Below are positions 37,701 through 48,100 of a stretch of 64,000 nt of DNA, piece by piece. Origin of the DNA: Dendrosporobacter quercicolus (GTDB lineage Bacteria; Bacillota; Negativicutes; DSM-1736; Dendrosporobacteraceae); assembly GCF_900104455.1 (NCBI RefSeq), contig NZ_FNHB01000001.1, positions 62,001-126,000 of the forward strand, in the 5' to 3' direction. How positions within the stretch are numbered: the stretch's first letter is position 1; each line of letters starts with the position of its first letter. Made by a program: the position numbers and the translations under genes. The notes beneath the pieces were generated by a model. It saw only the letters and a program-made list of their open reading frames with translations, searched no databases and had not been told where the DNA came from.

Positions 37701-40700
37701 CAATGAATGTGAACAGGCCGTTATAGGTGCCGCTAATTTACTTCTAACACCGATGGGATTTATTGCTTTTGAATCAATGGGTTTTCTTAGTCCGGATGGA
37801 CAGACCAAAGCATTCCAGGCAGAGGCAAACGGGTATGTGCGCAGTGAAGGCGTTGGTGCAATGATCATCAAACCTTTACAAAAAGCCATTGAAGATAAAG
37901 ATTTGATTTATGCCATCATTAAAGGTACTGGAGTCGCGCACGGTGGTCGCGGAATGTCAATGACCGCACCCAATGCAGCAGGGATAAAAACTGCCTTGCT
38001 CCAAGCCTACCAGGCCTCTGAGATTGATCCCCGAACGGTATCTTATATTGAAGCGCACGGGATTGCTTCTCCTATAGGCGATAGTATTGAAATCAACGCT
38101 TTGAAGGCGGGTTTTCAGGAACTTACATCATTACATACGAACAATTTACAAGCAAACAGCCCACAATATATTGGGAACTTAAATCCATGTATTGGCCATG
38201 GCGAAATAGTCTCTGGAATGGCGGCACTGTTTAAAGTGATTTTTGCCATACGTGATAAAGTTATTCCAGGTATTCCGCAATTTACAACTTTACATGAAAG
38301 TATTTCGCTACGTGGGAGTAGGTTCCAATTATCCGCAGAGAACCATAAATGGGAAGAGTTGATTGACTCAAATGGTATCAGGTTTCCTCGGCGCGCCAGT
38401 ATTAACAGTTATGGGTTTGGCGGAGTAAATGCGCATATAATTTTAGAAGAATATATTCCTTCTTATACAGAAGCTGCTGATAACATTGCCGCAATTTCAC
38501 CACAGATTGTGGTTTTTTCAGCTAAAAATGAGGATAGACTATTGGCGGTTGTTAAACAAATGCTAGGATTTTTAACAGTACAGAAAGAGCTGTCTTTAGC
38601 AAATTTTGCTTATACACTCCAGATTGGACGACAGGCAATGAAATATCGAATGGCTATGGTGGTGAGCAGCAAAGAAGAGCTTATTCAGGGCCTGAAGGAA
38701 TATTTAGTCTCCAGGCAGGAAGACAAACAGCTAGAGGTTTCCATACCAATTTTTTCGGGAAATATGGAAGAGGAGCATTCCGTGATTGGGTCCCTGCTAC
38801 ATGGCAGAACAGGGGAGACTCTATTTCAAATACTTTTAGCCGAAAAAAATTACGAGAAACTGGCGTTATATTGGTCACAGGGAGGTAATATTCCTTGGGA
38901 ATTCCTTCACGAAGGAGCAATTGTTCATAGGATTTCCCTGCCCGCGTATCCTTTTGAGAAAAAGAAATATTGGCTTGCTCAAGTGAGTGACCAGCCAGTA
39001 ATGATGGATAGTCGATATTTAATTCATCAGGATGATAACCAGCCTATTAGCTTGAATAGTCGAATTAAACAAATGATCAGCGAGCTTTTAGGCATTCCTG
39101 CAGTGGAACTGCCGATACGGGAGCCGCTGGCTAATTTAGGGTTTAATTCAATGCAGTCGGTTACTTTAAGGGGTATGCTTGAACAGGTGTATAGTACAGA
39201 AATTCCAATTTCTCTTGTAAGCGAACATAATACTATTGAGCTTTTAGACAGGTACTTGAACAAACTAATTAAACCGCAAATTAAGGCTGACTTTCGAACA
39301 AACAGCAATTCTCCAAAACAATCTAATATGCTAGATATCCTACCTGTAATCATTCCAGACAATGCTAACCGCCATCAACCTTTTCCACTAAATGATATTC
39401 AGGAATCTTTTTTGACTGGACGTAAACTTTGTTTTGGCGGCGACCGGGTGGGGTGCCATATTTATTTTGAGATAGAAGTAAGCAGCCTGGATATTTACCG
39501 TTTAAGAAGCGCTTGGGAAAACTTAATTAAATATCACGAAATGCTTCGTTGTGTAATTCTAAATAATGGTCAACAGAAAATCCTGGATAAAACGCCACCA
39601 TATAATTTGAAGATAGTTGATTTACGCCGAAAAACTGCGATTGCGCAGTCCGAATACCTTGAGGATGTGCGGGAAAATATGTCTCATAAAATATATGAGG
39701 CCGAGCAATGGCCGCTTTTTGAAGTCCGTATCAGTGTGTGTCCGAATTGTAAATATGTTATTCACTTCAGTATTGATGAGTTGATAATAGATGCAAATGG
39801 AGTATATATGCTATTACAGCAATGGCAGCAATTATATGAAAAGCCTGGCTGGCAATTACCGGCATTAAATATATCATTTCGCGATTATGTATCTGCGATT
39901 AAGCAATTTGAAGAGTCAAAACGTTATAAGCGGGATTTGGAATATTGGGTCAAGAGATTAGAACAGATGCCGAACGGGCCAACACTATCCTGCCAACAAC
40001 AGGCAGATAGCGTAGAACGCAAGGAGATTTATTATCGTAGAAGATTGAACGGTGAGCTTGCAGAGCAGCAGTGGCTGTTTCTTAAAGGGAAAGCTAAGAA
40101 ATTAAATGTTTCCGTTACGACCCTGGTACTTAGTATTTTTAGTGAGTTTATTCGTGCTTGGAGTGATAATGAAGCATTCTCACTCATCATAACCTTCTTT
40201 AATCGGATGCCACTACACCCACAGATACAGCAGGTACTTGGTCCATATATTTCGACAAATATATTTGTTGTGGAGCCAAAAAGGGGTCGGAGCTTTGAAG
40301 CATGGATAAGCTACAATCAAGATTGTTTATTCAATGATTTGGACCACAGTTATGTAAGTGGCGTTAGAGTGTTACGAGAAATTAAAGCAAGAAATAAAAT
40401 ACCAACTTCGATATATTTACCTGTAGTTTTTACATCGTTAGTGAATAATTTCGAGACTCAGAATGGTCACAATAAAGAGAGCTTTTTTAAGCGAATTTCA
40501 TATATGGTAACGCAAACACCTCAAGTTTATTTAGATCATCAAATCTTTGAACAGGATCAAAAACTAAAATTCAGCTGGGATGTTGCGGAAGAATATTTTG
40601 GTGCGAATGTAATTAGGAGTATGTTTGCCGCTTACTGCCGGTTCATTTATATGCTTTCATGCACAACGGATGATTGGAATTTGGATACTTTAACTTCTAA

Positions 40701-42186
40701 AATAATTAGTGAAAAACTTTTTGATGGTAACCTTAAGAGTGGAGCGTATTCTGAAGCCAGCGATAATGTAAAGCCGGCTCCGGTAAAAGGAACTTTACCA
40801 AAAGGTCTAAAGCTTGAAGTCTTGCCAGATGATAAATTTAAACCCTTTCCCTTAACTGATCAGCAGCAGGCATATGCTTATGCCAGAAGTGCGTTAATGC
40901 CAGGTGGAAATAATGCCTGTCAAATATATCACGAATTTGAAGTGGAAGAACTTGATATTGGTCGACTTGAAAAAGCATGGAATAAATTGCTGCAGACTCA
41001 TGACATGCTTGTTGCAGTGATCCAGTCAGATGGTATTCAAAGAATTCTGCAGGAGGTTCCAGAGTTTAAAATCGAAGTGGTTGATCTTATCGACAAAAAA
41101 GGAGAAGCGCTACAGGCGGAATTAAATACAATTAAACGTTTGATGGTAACACGGGTATTCGAGTTAAATAAATGGCCCTATTTTGATTTGCGTGTATCAA
41201 TTTTAAACAACAACAAATTCCGCATTCATTTTAGCATTGATATGCTAATAGCTGACGGGGATAGCATTCAGCTTTTATTGAATCAGTTTTTTCATGCTTA
41301 TAAATATCCTGCTGAGAATTTGAAGAAAAACGATGTTTCATTTCGAGATTACATCATAGCATTGGAAAAATATAAAAAAGAGGACGGATATCAAGACAGC
41401 ATTCAATATTGGGAAAAAAAGTTTAGGATAATTCCACCCGGGCCGCAATTACCAATGAATACCTGTGACAATTTGGTCTCCTTTGAGCAAGAGCAGTTCA
41501 AAAGTGTGCTCTGGAATTGGAATGTACTCAAAAATTCAGCAAGAATCCTGGCAGTGCCGCCAGGCATGATATTGTTGTCCGCTTATGTCGAAGTTCTGTC
41601 AGCATGGTTATATCATAAACCATTTTCTATCGTAATTCCGTGCTGGGAACGGCTTCCCCTTCACAATGGTATTAATATGGTGGTAGGTGATTTTACCGCT
41701 ATGAGCTGGTTAATATTCAGAGAGGGTAAGAACAATTTTAAGGAAAACGTGCAATTATACCATCAGGCTGTACGCGAGGATTTAGCGCATTTGGCAGTGA
41801 GCGGTTTAAAGGTTCTCCGGAAAGCTGTATTGAAAGCCGGTCGGAGAGGGACGTTAGCTTTTCCGGTAGTTTTCAGTAATTTGACTCAGTCAAGCGTCAA
41901 TTTGGACAATAACTTTACAAAGATAGAGACTATAACCAAAACACCACAAGTCTACTTGGATAACATAAGTGAAGAGCGTGAAGGATGCCTCCACTTTTAT
42001 TGGGATGTTGCAAAAGGGCTGTATTCCGATGGCTTAATAGAAGACATGTTTGCCGGGTATAAGCGAGTATTGGAAGCGCTAGCTAGTACTCCTGATAATT
42101 GGAATAAAATAGATTTTCCAAAGCTGATCAATGCCCAGCCGGAAAAGTACGGAATTTTAAAGAATGACAAGGAGGAAAAAGTATGA
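31705..42186 (+). CDS. Trans-AT polyketide synthase with tandem heterocyclisation domains (PKS1)
   Basis: 3,493 aa from the ATG at 31705 (GGAG 8 nt upstream; 31708 also ATG). Domains by motif, with residue numbers: ACP (Ser45), ACP (Ser139), KS1 (Cys395 in DTACSSS, EAHGTGT, KPNIGH), DH (840-1125, His869 in DHIVKGKRVLPG, Asp in MDSALQAS), KR (1314-1500, GGAGGLG, Tyr in ADYATAN), ACP with Pro1618 where Ser should be (GFDP), ACP (Ser1718), KS2 (Cys1983 in ETACSSV, EAHGIAS, NPCIGH), ACP (Ser2482), then two Cy domains (about 2555-3000 and 3045-3470) with the DxxxxD heterocyclisation motifs IDELIID (Asp2691) and IDMLIAD (Asp3179). No AT domain is present, so malonyl units are loaded in trans. The N-terminal ACP pair has no loading KS, so the starter is delivered by an enzyme not seen here. 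Ends 4 nt inside the next gene, whose A domain completes the Cy-Cy module. Confidence 0.93.
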   Translation: MMNANLHVYQKNIENKVKKVLAGIVNNTSYPLNFDKSFSELGINSVLAVELVEAVNQELEIELGIEVVFDYSNVKDLANHIANQYHIANGANKGKAYKKYSDISSHEVIEQELKKIIADLLRDSTLDLDKSFLDLGINSVLAVELIEAVNQKFEIQLGIEVVFDYSGVKELAQVIISRYGEEWRQKNGKRSAGYNHLLRERSLGIKKAISSEESNNNQAFLVKERDSIAIIGISGKFADSDTIEEFWDHIKSGHSCIAVIDRKGWDEISYFHPDFAQKNRSVSKWGGLLRNIDRFDPAFFDISPREAERMDPQQRLFLTEAFKAFEDGGYSAQQLSGTKVGVFVGGRTSDYKEQTLNQEEINSQTFLGNDMSILAARISYFLNLKGPSLAVDTACSSSLVAIHLACNSLLKGESEIALAGGVFIISSPEFYVMTSKTGMLSPDGQCKTFDNSANGIVVGEGVGAVVLKRLESAIRDGDHIYGVIKGSAINQDGKTKGITSPSMLSQKALIYEAYKNAAVHPETVSYIEAHGTGTKLGDPIEIKALSEAFRMFTAKTQFCAIGSHKPNIGHTIMSAGIAGVFKILMAMKYKMLPPTISVEKINEHINFNESPFFINTRLTEWKSSDGNPLRAGVSSFGFSGTNCHVIIEEPPVQQGANKHVRPYYLFTFSAKTKTALNQRIIDMNAWLEKEAEQYCLGDISYTLLIGRSHFSVRCAFIASNIDELKQKIMEIYKNETTDDFFSYEATSSPKIQLILKKYGERLVEELQQSDNSDWENYKEKLLFLAELYANEYNLEWAMLYKKGSYCRVPLPTYPFCEDNYCILTSTEHYLFDNDFAGIIHPLIHRNISNFAQQQFSSTFTGRELFLADHIVKGKRVLPGVACLEMARVAVDLASGSQSMGIRLKNVSWTRQMSIQQQSVQVFIRLDPEDNGEIAFEIYSYANETDTGPVIHSRGSAVLSSTLRQGLTLDIAALQAKCTLNTLSAKQCYDAYCVMGLDYGPGHKGVELVYIGLGEVLAKLSLPGFVSNTLHQYVLHPSVMDSALQASIGLKIGNCIEPGKLALPFAVQEIEIIDRCTSRMWAWLRYSEGSKAGDKVEKLDIDLCDENGTICVRMRGFSTRVLEAEGETAKASATPGTLLLRPCWNKKPINREDKFPIYMQHLVILCEMGHISQEEVVSHIPGSHCIILQSKQDNIVDRFETYALRVFDEIQNIIKSKPSGKVLIQIVVTNENEQQLFCGLAGLLKTAQLENPKLIGQLIEWDFLANTETIIAKLQENSRRPFDNQICYRDDQRLVVEWNEIISSEEESRIPWKDHGVYLITGGAGGLGIIFAREIVQKVKHVTLILTGRSLLSEEKHTQLRELQALGSRIEYRRTDVTDKKAVADLIQKITEDFGGLNGIIHAAGVLRDNYILNKTKEEWRAVLAPKVLGLVNLDQASEKVNLDFFIFFSSVTGSLGNLGQADYATANAFMDCYSGYRNAQVAKKQRCGQTLSVNWPLWKEGGMHINEESARMMRQSVGMSAMQTSSGILALYQGFASQENQVLVMEGNLVQMKKLMLSIKSGAAAQLKKATIRADCRIDTGLLDTVQAALLQAASNLLKVKTEDSDGNIQLNEFGFDPVTLTEFINQINQEYQFELTTGIVSEHPTLYSLAEYLVENYKEDFVKRFKLASTIIRPEIDLNTSFEKIKRILIQSVSKFLKLKSEAINIYTELSKYGFDSIMLTEFVNILNQEYNLELTPTVFFEYPTIQSFAEYLSAEKHAAFGASFIQSRLESSVQAQPEGCTVKEGLLKNERYSRFARALASVAGQSERVTYEPIAIVGISGIFPMAKDLNDFWGNIVEGKDCITEIPKTRWDWREYFGDPMKEANKTNIKWGGFIDGVDEFDPLFFGISPREAELMDPQQRLLLTQVWKAIEDAGITVETLAHKRTGVYISAAGLSEYLNIFSIPKDNPLAMTSIVSSMIPNRISYTLNLRGPSEYCETACSSVFVALHRAIQCIHRNECEQAVIGAANLLLTPMGFIAFESMGFLSPDGQTKAFQAEANGYVRSEGVGAMIIKPLQKAIEDKDLIYAIIKGTGVAHGGRGMSMTAPNAAGIKTALLQAYQASEIDPRTVSYIEAHGIASPIGDSIEINALKAGFQELTSLHTNNLQANSPQYIGNLNPCIGHGEIVSGMAALFKVIFAIRDKVIPGIPQFTTLHESISLRGSRFQLSAENHKWEELIDSNGIRFPRRASINSYGFGGVNAHIILEEYIPSYTEAADNIAAISPQIVVFSAKNEDRLLAVVKQMLGFLTVQKELSLANFAYTLQIGRQAMKYRMAMVVSSKEELIQGLKEYLVSRQEDKQLEVSIPIFSGNMEEEHSVIGSLLHGRTGETLFQILLAEKNYEKLALYWSQGGNIPWEFLHEGAIVHRISLPAYPFEKKKYWLAQVSDQPVMMDSRYLIHQDDNQPISLNSRIKQMISELLGIPAVELPIREPLANLGFNSMQSVTLRGMLEQVYSTEIPISLVSEHNTIELLDRYLNKLIKPQIKADFRTNSNSPKQSNMLDILPVIIPDNANRHQPFPLNDIQESFLTGRKLCFGGDRVGCHIYFEIEVSSLDIYRLRSAWENLIKYHEMLRCVILNNGQQKILDKTPPYNLKIVDLRRKTAIAQSEYLEDVRENMSHKIYEAEQWPLFEVRISVCPNCKYVIHFSIDELIIDANGVYMLLQQWQQLYEKPGWQLPALNISFRDYVSAIKQFEESKRYKRDLEYWVKRLEQMPNGPTLSCQQQADSVERKEIYYRRRLNGELAEQQWLFLKGKAKKLNVSVTTLVLSIFSEFIRAWSDNEAFSLIITFFNRMPLHPQIQQVLGPYISTNIFVVEPKRGRSFEAWISYNQDCLFNDLDHSYVSGVRVLREIKARNKIPTSIYLPVVFTSLVNNFETQNGHNKESFFKRISYMVTQTPQVYLDHQIFEQDQKLKFSWDVAEEYFGANVIRSMFAAYCRFIYMLSCTTDDWNLDTLTSKIISEKLFDGNLKSGAYSEASDNVKPAPVKGTLPKGLKLEVLPDDKFKPFPLTDQQQAYAYARSALMPGGNNACQIYHEFEVEELDIGRLEKAWNKLLQTHDMLVAVIQSDGIQRILQEVPEFKIEVVDLIDKKGEALQAELNTIKRLMVTRVFELNKWPYFDLRVSILNNNKFRIHFSIDMLIADGDSIQLLLNQFFHAYKYPAENLKKNDVSFRDYIIALEKYKKEDGYQDSIQYWEKKFRIIPPGPQLPMNTCDNLVSFEQEQFKSVLWNWNVLKNSARILAVPPGMILLSAYVEVLSAWLYHKPFSIVIPCWERLPLHNGINMVVGDFTAMSWLIFREGKNNFKENVQLYHQAVREDLAHLAVSGLKVLRKAVLKAGRRGTLAFPVVFSNLTQSSVNLDNNFTKIETITKTPQVYLDNISEEREGCLHFYWDVAKGLYSDGLIEDMFAGYKRVLEALASTPDNWNKIDFPKLINAQPEKYGILKNDKEEKV

Positions 42187-45100
42187 TAGTCCAACAGTTT
42201 TTGTCGAAGGCTGAGGAAAAGCAGGTACTTCTTGACTGGAATAATACTAAGAGGGACTATTGTTTAGATAAGTGCTTACATGAGCTAATCCAAGAACAGG
42301 TTATAAAAAATCCAGACAAACCCGCGCTTCGTTTTAGGGCGGAACAGCTTAGCTATGCTGAATTAAACAGTCGGGCAAACCGATGCGCACGATATCTGCA
42401 GGGAATGGGGGTAGGGCCTGACAGTATTGTAGGAGTATTAATGGAGCGATCGCTGGAAATTGTCATAGCTCTTGTGGGAATTCTCAAAGCTGGCGGGGCC
42501 TACTTGCCGCTTGATCCGACCTATCCTGAAGAACGATTAGAATTTATGTTGGAGGATGCCGGAGTTTCCATCATTTTCACTCAGGCAAAATATAAGAGTC
42601 TGGCTGGCAAATTTAATGGCACGAAATTCTGTCTTGACAGCGAATGGGATTACCTGTTGGGAGAGTCGGACAGTAATCCCGATCTTATTGCTACTCCCGA
42701 AAATTTAGCTTATATCATCTATACTTCCGGCTCAACCGGGAAACCGAAAGGCTGCATGCTATCACATCAGGCCATTTGTAATCGTTTGGCGTGGATGCAG
42801 GAAAAATACCAGCTGACTGACAAGGACAAGGTCTTACAAAAAACACCGTTTACATTTGATGTGTCGGTTTGGGAAATTTTTTGGCCGTTGTTATCCGGCG
42901 CTTGTCTTGTCGTGGCAAAACCGGAAGGTCATAAAGACAGCAATTATTTGGTGGAGATAATAAATAAAGAAAGAATAACAACTTGTCATTTTGTGCCATC
43001 CATGCTCAGGTTTTTTGTTAGCAATTCCAATGTAAGATTATGCGACACATTGCGGCAGGTATTTACTAGTGGAGAAGCTTTGGCTTTTGATTTAATGATG
43101 GATTTTAAGGATAAATTGTCGGCAAAACTTCATAATTTATATGGTCCGACAGAAGCAGCTATTGATGTGACTTATTGGGAATGCGAGGAACGCGTGGATA
43201 AAAAAGTGCCGATTGGCCGCCCGATTTCAAATATTCAGATTTACATTCTGGACGATGCGTTGAAGCAAGTTTCTATTGGCGAAGAAGGAGAGTTGCATAT
43301 TGGCGGCATCGGTCTGGCCAAGGGATATCTCAACCGACCAGAACTGAGTGCGGAAAAATTTATCAACGATCCTTTTAGCAACAAAACCGGAGCAAAACTA
43401 TATAAGACTGGAGATAGGGCGCGCTATTTGCCTGATGGCAATATCGAATTTCTGGGACGAATCGATTTTCAAGTGAAACTGCGGGGAAATCGAATTGAGA
43501 TGGGCGAAATAGAGGCAGCGCTCAGAGAACATGATGCGATTGCGGAAGTAGTTGTATTGGTGAGAAACGGAGAAAGTAGTGATCCAAAACTGGTAGCTTA
43601 TATCGTTGCCAAAGGAGAATTGCCTGCTTCTAAACAGCTGCGGGATTTTGTGAAAAAAAGATTACCTGCTTATATGATTCCTAATATTATCATGCCTCTG
43701 AAGGCTATACCTGTTACACCTCATGGCAAGCTAAACCGAGAAGCATTACCGTGGCCGACAAAAGAACAAATCCGGGAAACCACCGCAATAACCACAGGTA
43801 AACCGGAAATAAATCTTAGAGAAAACGTAACAAAGGCCTTATTGGAATATACCAAGGAAATTACGGGAACTGACGAACTTAGAATTGAAGATGATCTTTT
43901 TGATTTAGGTGCAACCTCTTTGACTATGGTCCGGATGGTTGAAAAGATTAAGAATCAATATGGTATTTCAATTCCGGTAGAAATATTTTTGGATGACCCC
44001 ACTATCAAAGCCATAGTGGACTATTTATGTAAACAATTACAGGATATAACAGAGCGTTCTCAAATTAATATGAAAGACAGTAAGCACTATAGCGATATTG
44101 ATGACTCAGGAAAAGTGACTGAATTGCAGAAAGCAGACTTTAAAAAAGCTGCTTATACACAAAGCACGGTGTTAAGAAATTATGTTAGGAAAGTAATACC
44201 TTTCAATTTATTTAGCAAATTTATCTCACTTTTAAAACAGGAGACAATACAAGAAAAAGGAAAGTACTTATATCCGTCTGCGGGAGGGCTTAATGCGGTT
44301 CAAACTTATCTATATGTTAGAGAAAACGCGGTAGAAGGAGTTAAAAAGGGAGTTTATTATTACCATCCGTCAGATCATGCGCTTTATCTTGTTAATGATG
44401 TGTTAACAATAGATCGGTCAATATTTTTCGAATATGATCGTCCGGTTTTTGACAATACTGGCTTTGTGTTATTCTTTATTGCGCAACTTGATGCTATAAC
44501 GCCGGTATATCAATCTGCAAGTCCTAGTTTAGTAACGCTTGATGCAGGGTATATGGGACAACTGATGCTAAGCAGACAGGCGGATTTCGGCTTGGGTGTA
44601 TGTCCGGTATTAGGGGTTGATTTTGATAAAATTGCTGCTTTCTTTAAGCTGGACAAAGGACATAGGTTTATTCATTGCCTGTTAGGCGGAGTTCCGAATG
44701 CTTTAGATAATAGCAGTGATGCGCCTATCGGGCTTGCCGGCTATTTGCAAAAAACGAGTAAGCAGATAACCGAGCATTTTCTAAATTATTCCGGCGATAA
44801 AACATTTTCCTCATTTCTAGAATTCAATTGGCATACAACATTAAAAAATATGAAGTATTTAAATAAGGAAGAGCATGATAATTTCCATGCACAGTCCCTA
44901 AATATCAGACGATTTTCTGACGGCGAGACAATGATAGCCCTCGATAAATATAAATTTTCGCAGAGTAGCTATATCCTGCGATCTTGTCAGCGAGATTATT
45001 TGAGTGAGCCTGTCCCTTTTGCGCAATTTAGTAAGTTTATGACGCTCTTGCGGCCGATAAATGAAGCCGGAAATTCTTGTTGTCTATATTCAGCTCTATC

Positions 45101-48100
45101 AGGGACTAAAGGCATTCATACTTATCTTTACATTAAAGAAAATGGAGTCGAAGGTCTCGACGAAGGAATTTATTATTATAATACTGAAAAACATGTATTA
45201 GCGCTGATTACATCAGAGTTGTCCAAAAAAATAAAACCTAGTTATACTCCTTTTAACAGAAAGCATTATCAAAATTCGGCTTTCTGTTTATTTTTGTTAG
45301 GTGAACTTGATGTTCTAAAACCCATTTACCAAGAGGACAGCCTATATGTTGCGTTGTTGGAAGCCGGTTACATGGGGCAGCTATTAATGGATAAGCAGGC
45401 GGAATTTGATATTGGCGTCTGCCCTATTGGCGGTTTGGACTTTGATAGGATTTGTCAAGAGTTTAAACTTAACGGTGAACAAGTGTTTCTGCATAGTTTC
45501 ACTTGTGGCAGTTTTCTTCAAGAAATACCAAAAGAATGGGAGTTTCTTGAGACTGGTAGAGGTGAACGCGAAACTGTAAAGCTTGGTGGTAAAGTTGCCC
45601 TCATAAAGAACAGAGAAGCAGCGGACCAAAAGGATATTGCTATTGTGGGGCTGGGGGGGAGGTATCCTGGCGCCAAGACGCTGGCTGAATATTGGGAAAA
45701 TTTGAAAAGAGGGAAAAATAGTATTCAAGAATTACCCGAGAGCAGGAAGAAATTGTGGAAGAACGATTGGTATGAAACCATTTGTGAGCAAAAAACAGCT
45801 GCAAGCCGCGGCGGCTATTTAGATGATATTGAGTGTTTCGATAATTTGCTTTTTAATATCTCACCAGTCGAATCCCGTTCTATGGATCCGCAGGAACGGT
45901 TGTTTATGGAGGTAGTATGGGAATGCCTTGAAAATGCAGGCTATACTGCCGAAAATTTGATTCGCTCATGCCATAGAGTTGGCGTGTTTGTGGGGGCGAT
46001 GTGGAACGATTATCAGAACCAAACTTCCAATTTAAATAAGGACAGGCAGGCAATGCAAGCATCAGCTTTCCACTCCTCCATAGCCAATAGAACATCTTAT
46101 TTTTTCAATTTCGACGGACCCAGCATAGCCCTTAACACTTCTTGTTCATCAGCAATGACTGCCATCCATTTTGCCTGCGAAAGCATCAAAAGGGGAGAGT
46201 GTAATGCTGCTGTAGTTGGTGGCGTTAATTTAATTACGCATTCATACCACCAGGATTTGTTGCGCGGACTTGATTTGCTATCAAAAGATGGTGAATGTCG
46301 ACCTTTAGGAAGGCAATCAAGTGGTTGGTTACCAGGAGAAGGGGTCGGTGCAATTTTACTTAAATCAATTGAAGCCGCCCAGCAAGATAATGATTATATT
46401 TATGGCGTTATTAAAGGGACGGCCATCGGTCACAGTGGAAAAACCGTACAATATGGAGCTCCAAGTGTTGCAAAGCAGTCTGAATTGATGCAGAAGGCAA
46501 TGGAGAATGCAGGTGTATCTGCGGAATCTATAAGTTACATTGAAACAGCAGCAGCAGGAGCCAATATCGCAGATGCTTCGGAAATAAACGCAATAAAAAA
46601 TGTTTTTCAACCTCATGCTGATCCTCTATATCCGCGTTATATCGGATCGGTGAAAGCTAATATAGGACATTTGGAAGCTGCTTCGGCTATGTCGCAAATA
46701 ACCAAAGTCCTGCTGCAGATGCAGCATGGACAAATTGCGCCCACAATACAGTTTAACCCCGTAAATCCGTTAATTCAGCTGCAAGAGAGTGGACTGGAAA
46801 TCGTGGACACGGTGAGAACCTGGCGTAATCAACCATCCGAAGCCGGACAGGATAAGAACCCTTGCCGGGCATTAATTAACGCTTTTGGTGCAACGGGATC
46901 GGCTGGTCATATAATCCTTGAGGAGTACATTCGTGGAGCTGATAAGCAAGTAGCAAGTTTAAAACCTACTTTAATTCCCGTATCAGCAGCCACTAGCGAG
47001 CAACTTAACCAACAATTGATAGAGCTATCTGAATTTTTAGCGCACAATGAGACATTATCATTAGCTGATATCGGATATACGCTGCGCATGGGGCGTGTTG
47101 CTATGAAAGAGAGAATCGCAATTGTAGCTGAAAACATTCAGAGCTTGAAAGAGAAGCTAAATAGGTTTTTAAACGGTGCGGCAGAAAATATTGATGGCCT
47201 TTACCGGGGGACTGCTGTTTCTGCAGAAGGGTCACCAATAACAACCGATCAGCAGGATTTGCTGGATATTGCGGCCAAATGGGTACAAGGCGTTAGGCTT
47301 GAGTGGAGTGGTGTTAATGATGGAAGCGAAAGAAGAATTCTTTTGCCTACGTATCCGTTTGCGAAAAAGAGGCATTGGGTTAAAGAACCTATAACAGCTT
47401 TGCCTAAAGAGCGAGAGCCGGCTTCCTTTGCCGAAAACAGTTTGTTGGCAAAAATTGAGGATTATTTGCAAGAGATATTCTCCGAAGTTTCAGAAATTCC
47501 CGTGACCCAGATTAATAAAATGGCTGGATTAGAGAGATACGGCATAAATTCCTTGATGATTACTAGCTTAAACCAATATCTGGAAGAGGAGTTTGGAAAA
47601 CTGCCCAAGACACTGTTTTTTGAATATAAAACTATTCGTGAATTAGCCAAATACTTTTGGAAATATCATCAAGACCAGGCGAAGGAGATATTTCATTATG
47701 CAGAACTGCCTATACACGCGCAACTAAACGATGATTGCGCGGTGGTTACACCAAAGGAGGAACAAATATATTCACCTGTCAATAGTCTTGAACTTGGAAA
47801 TAATGAAATATTAGATATAGCTATTACCGGTGTAAGCGGCAGGTATCCAAAGGCAAGAACTCTTGCAGATTACTGGGAGAATCTGAAGAACGGAATTGAT
47901 TGTATTATAGAGATACCAAAAGAAAGGTGGGATTATCAAGCATATTATAATGGCGATAAAACCACGCCGATAAAGGCAGGCAGTAAATGGGGCGGATTTA
48001 TTGATGATGTAGATAAATTTGATCCGCTTTTTTTCAATATTTCCCCGCGGGAGGCTGAAAAAATGGACCCCCAGGAACGCTTGTTTCTGGAAACCGTCTG

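Noticed and set aside
37141-38460. KS2 as a KS0
   Set aside because: Cys, the first His (EAHG) and the second His (CIGH) are all present; only the loop differs.
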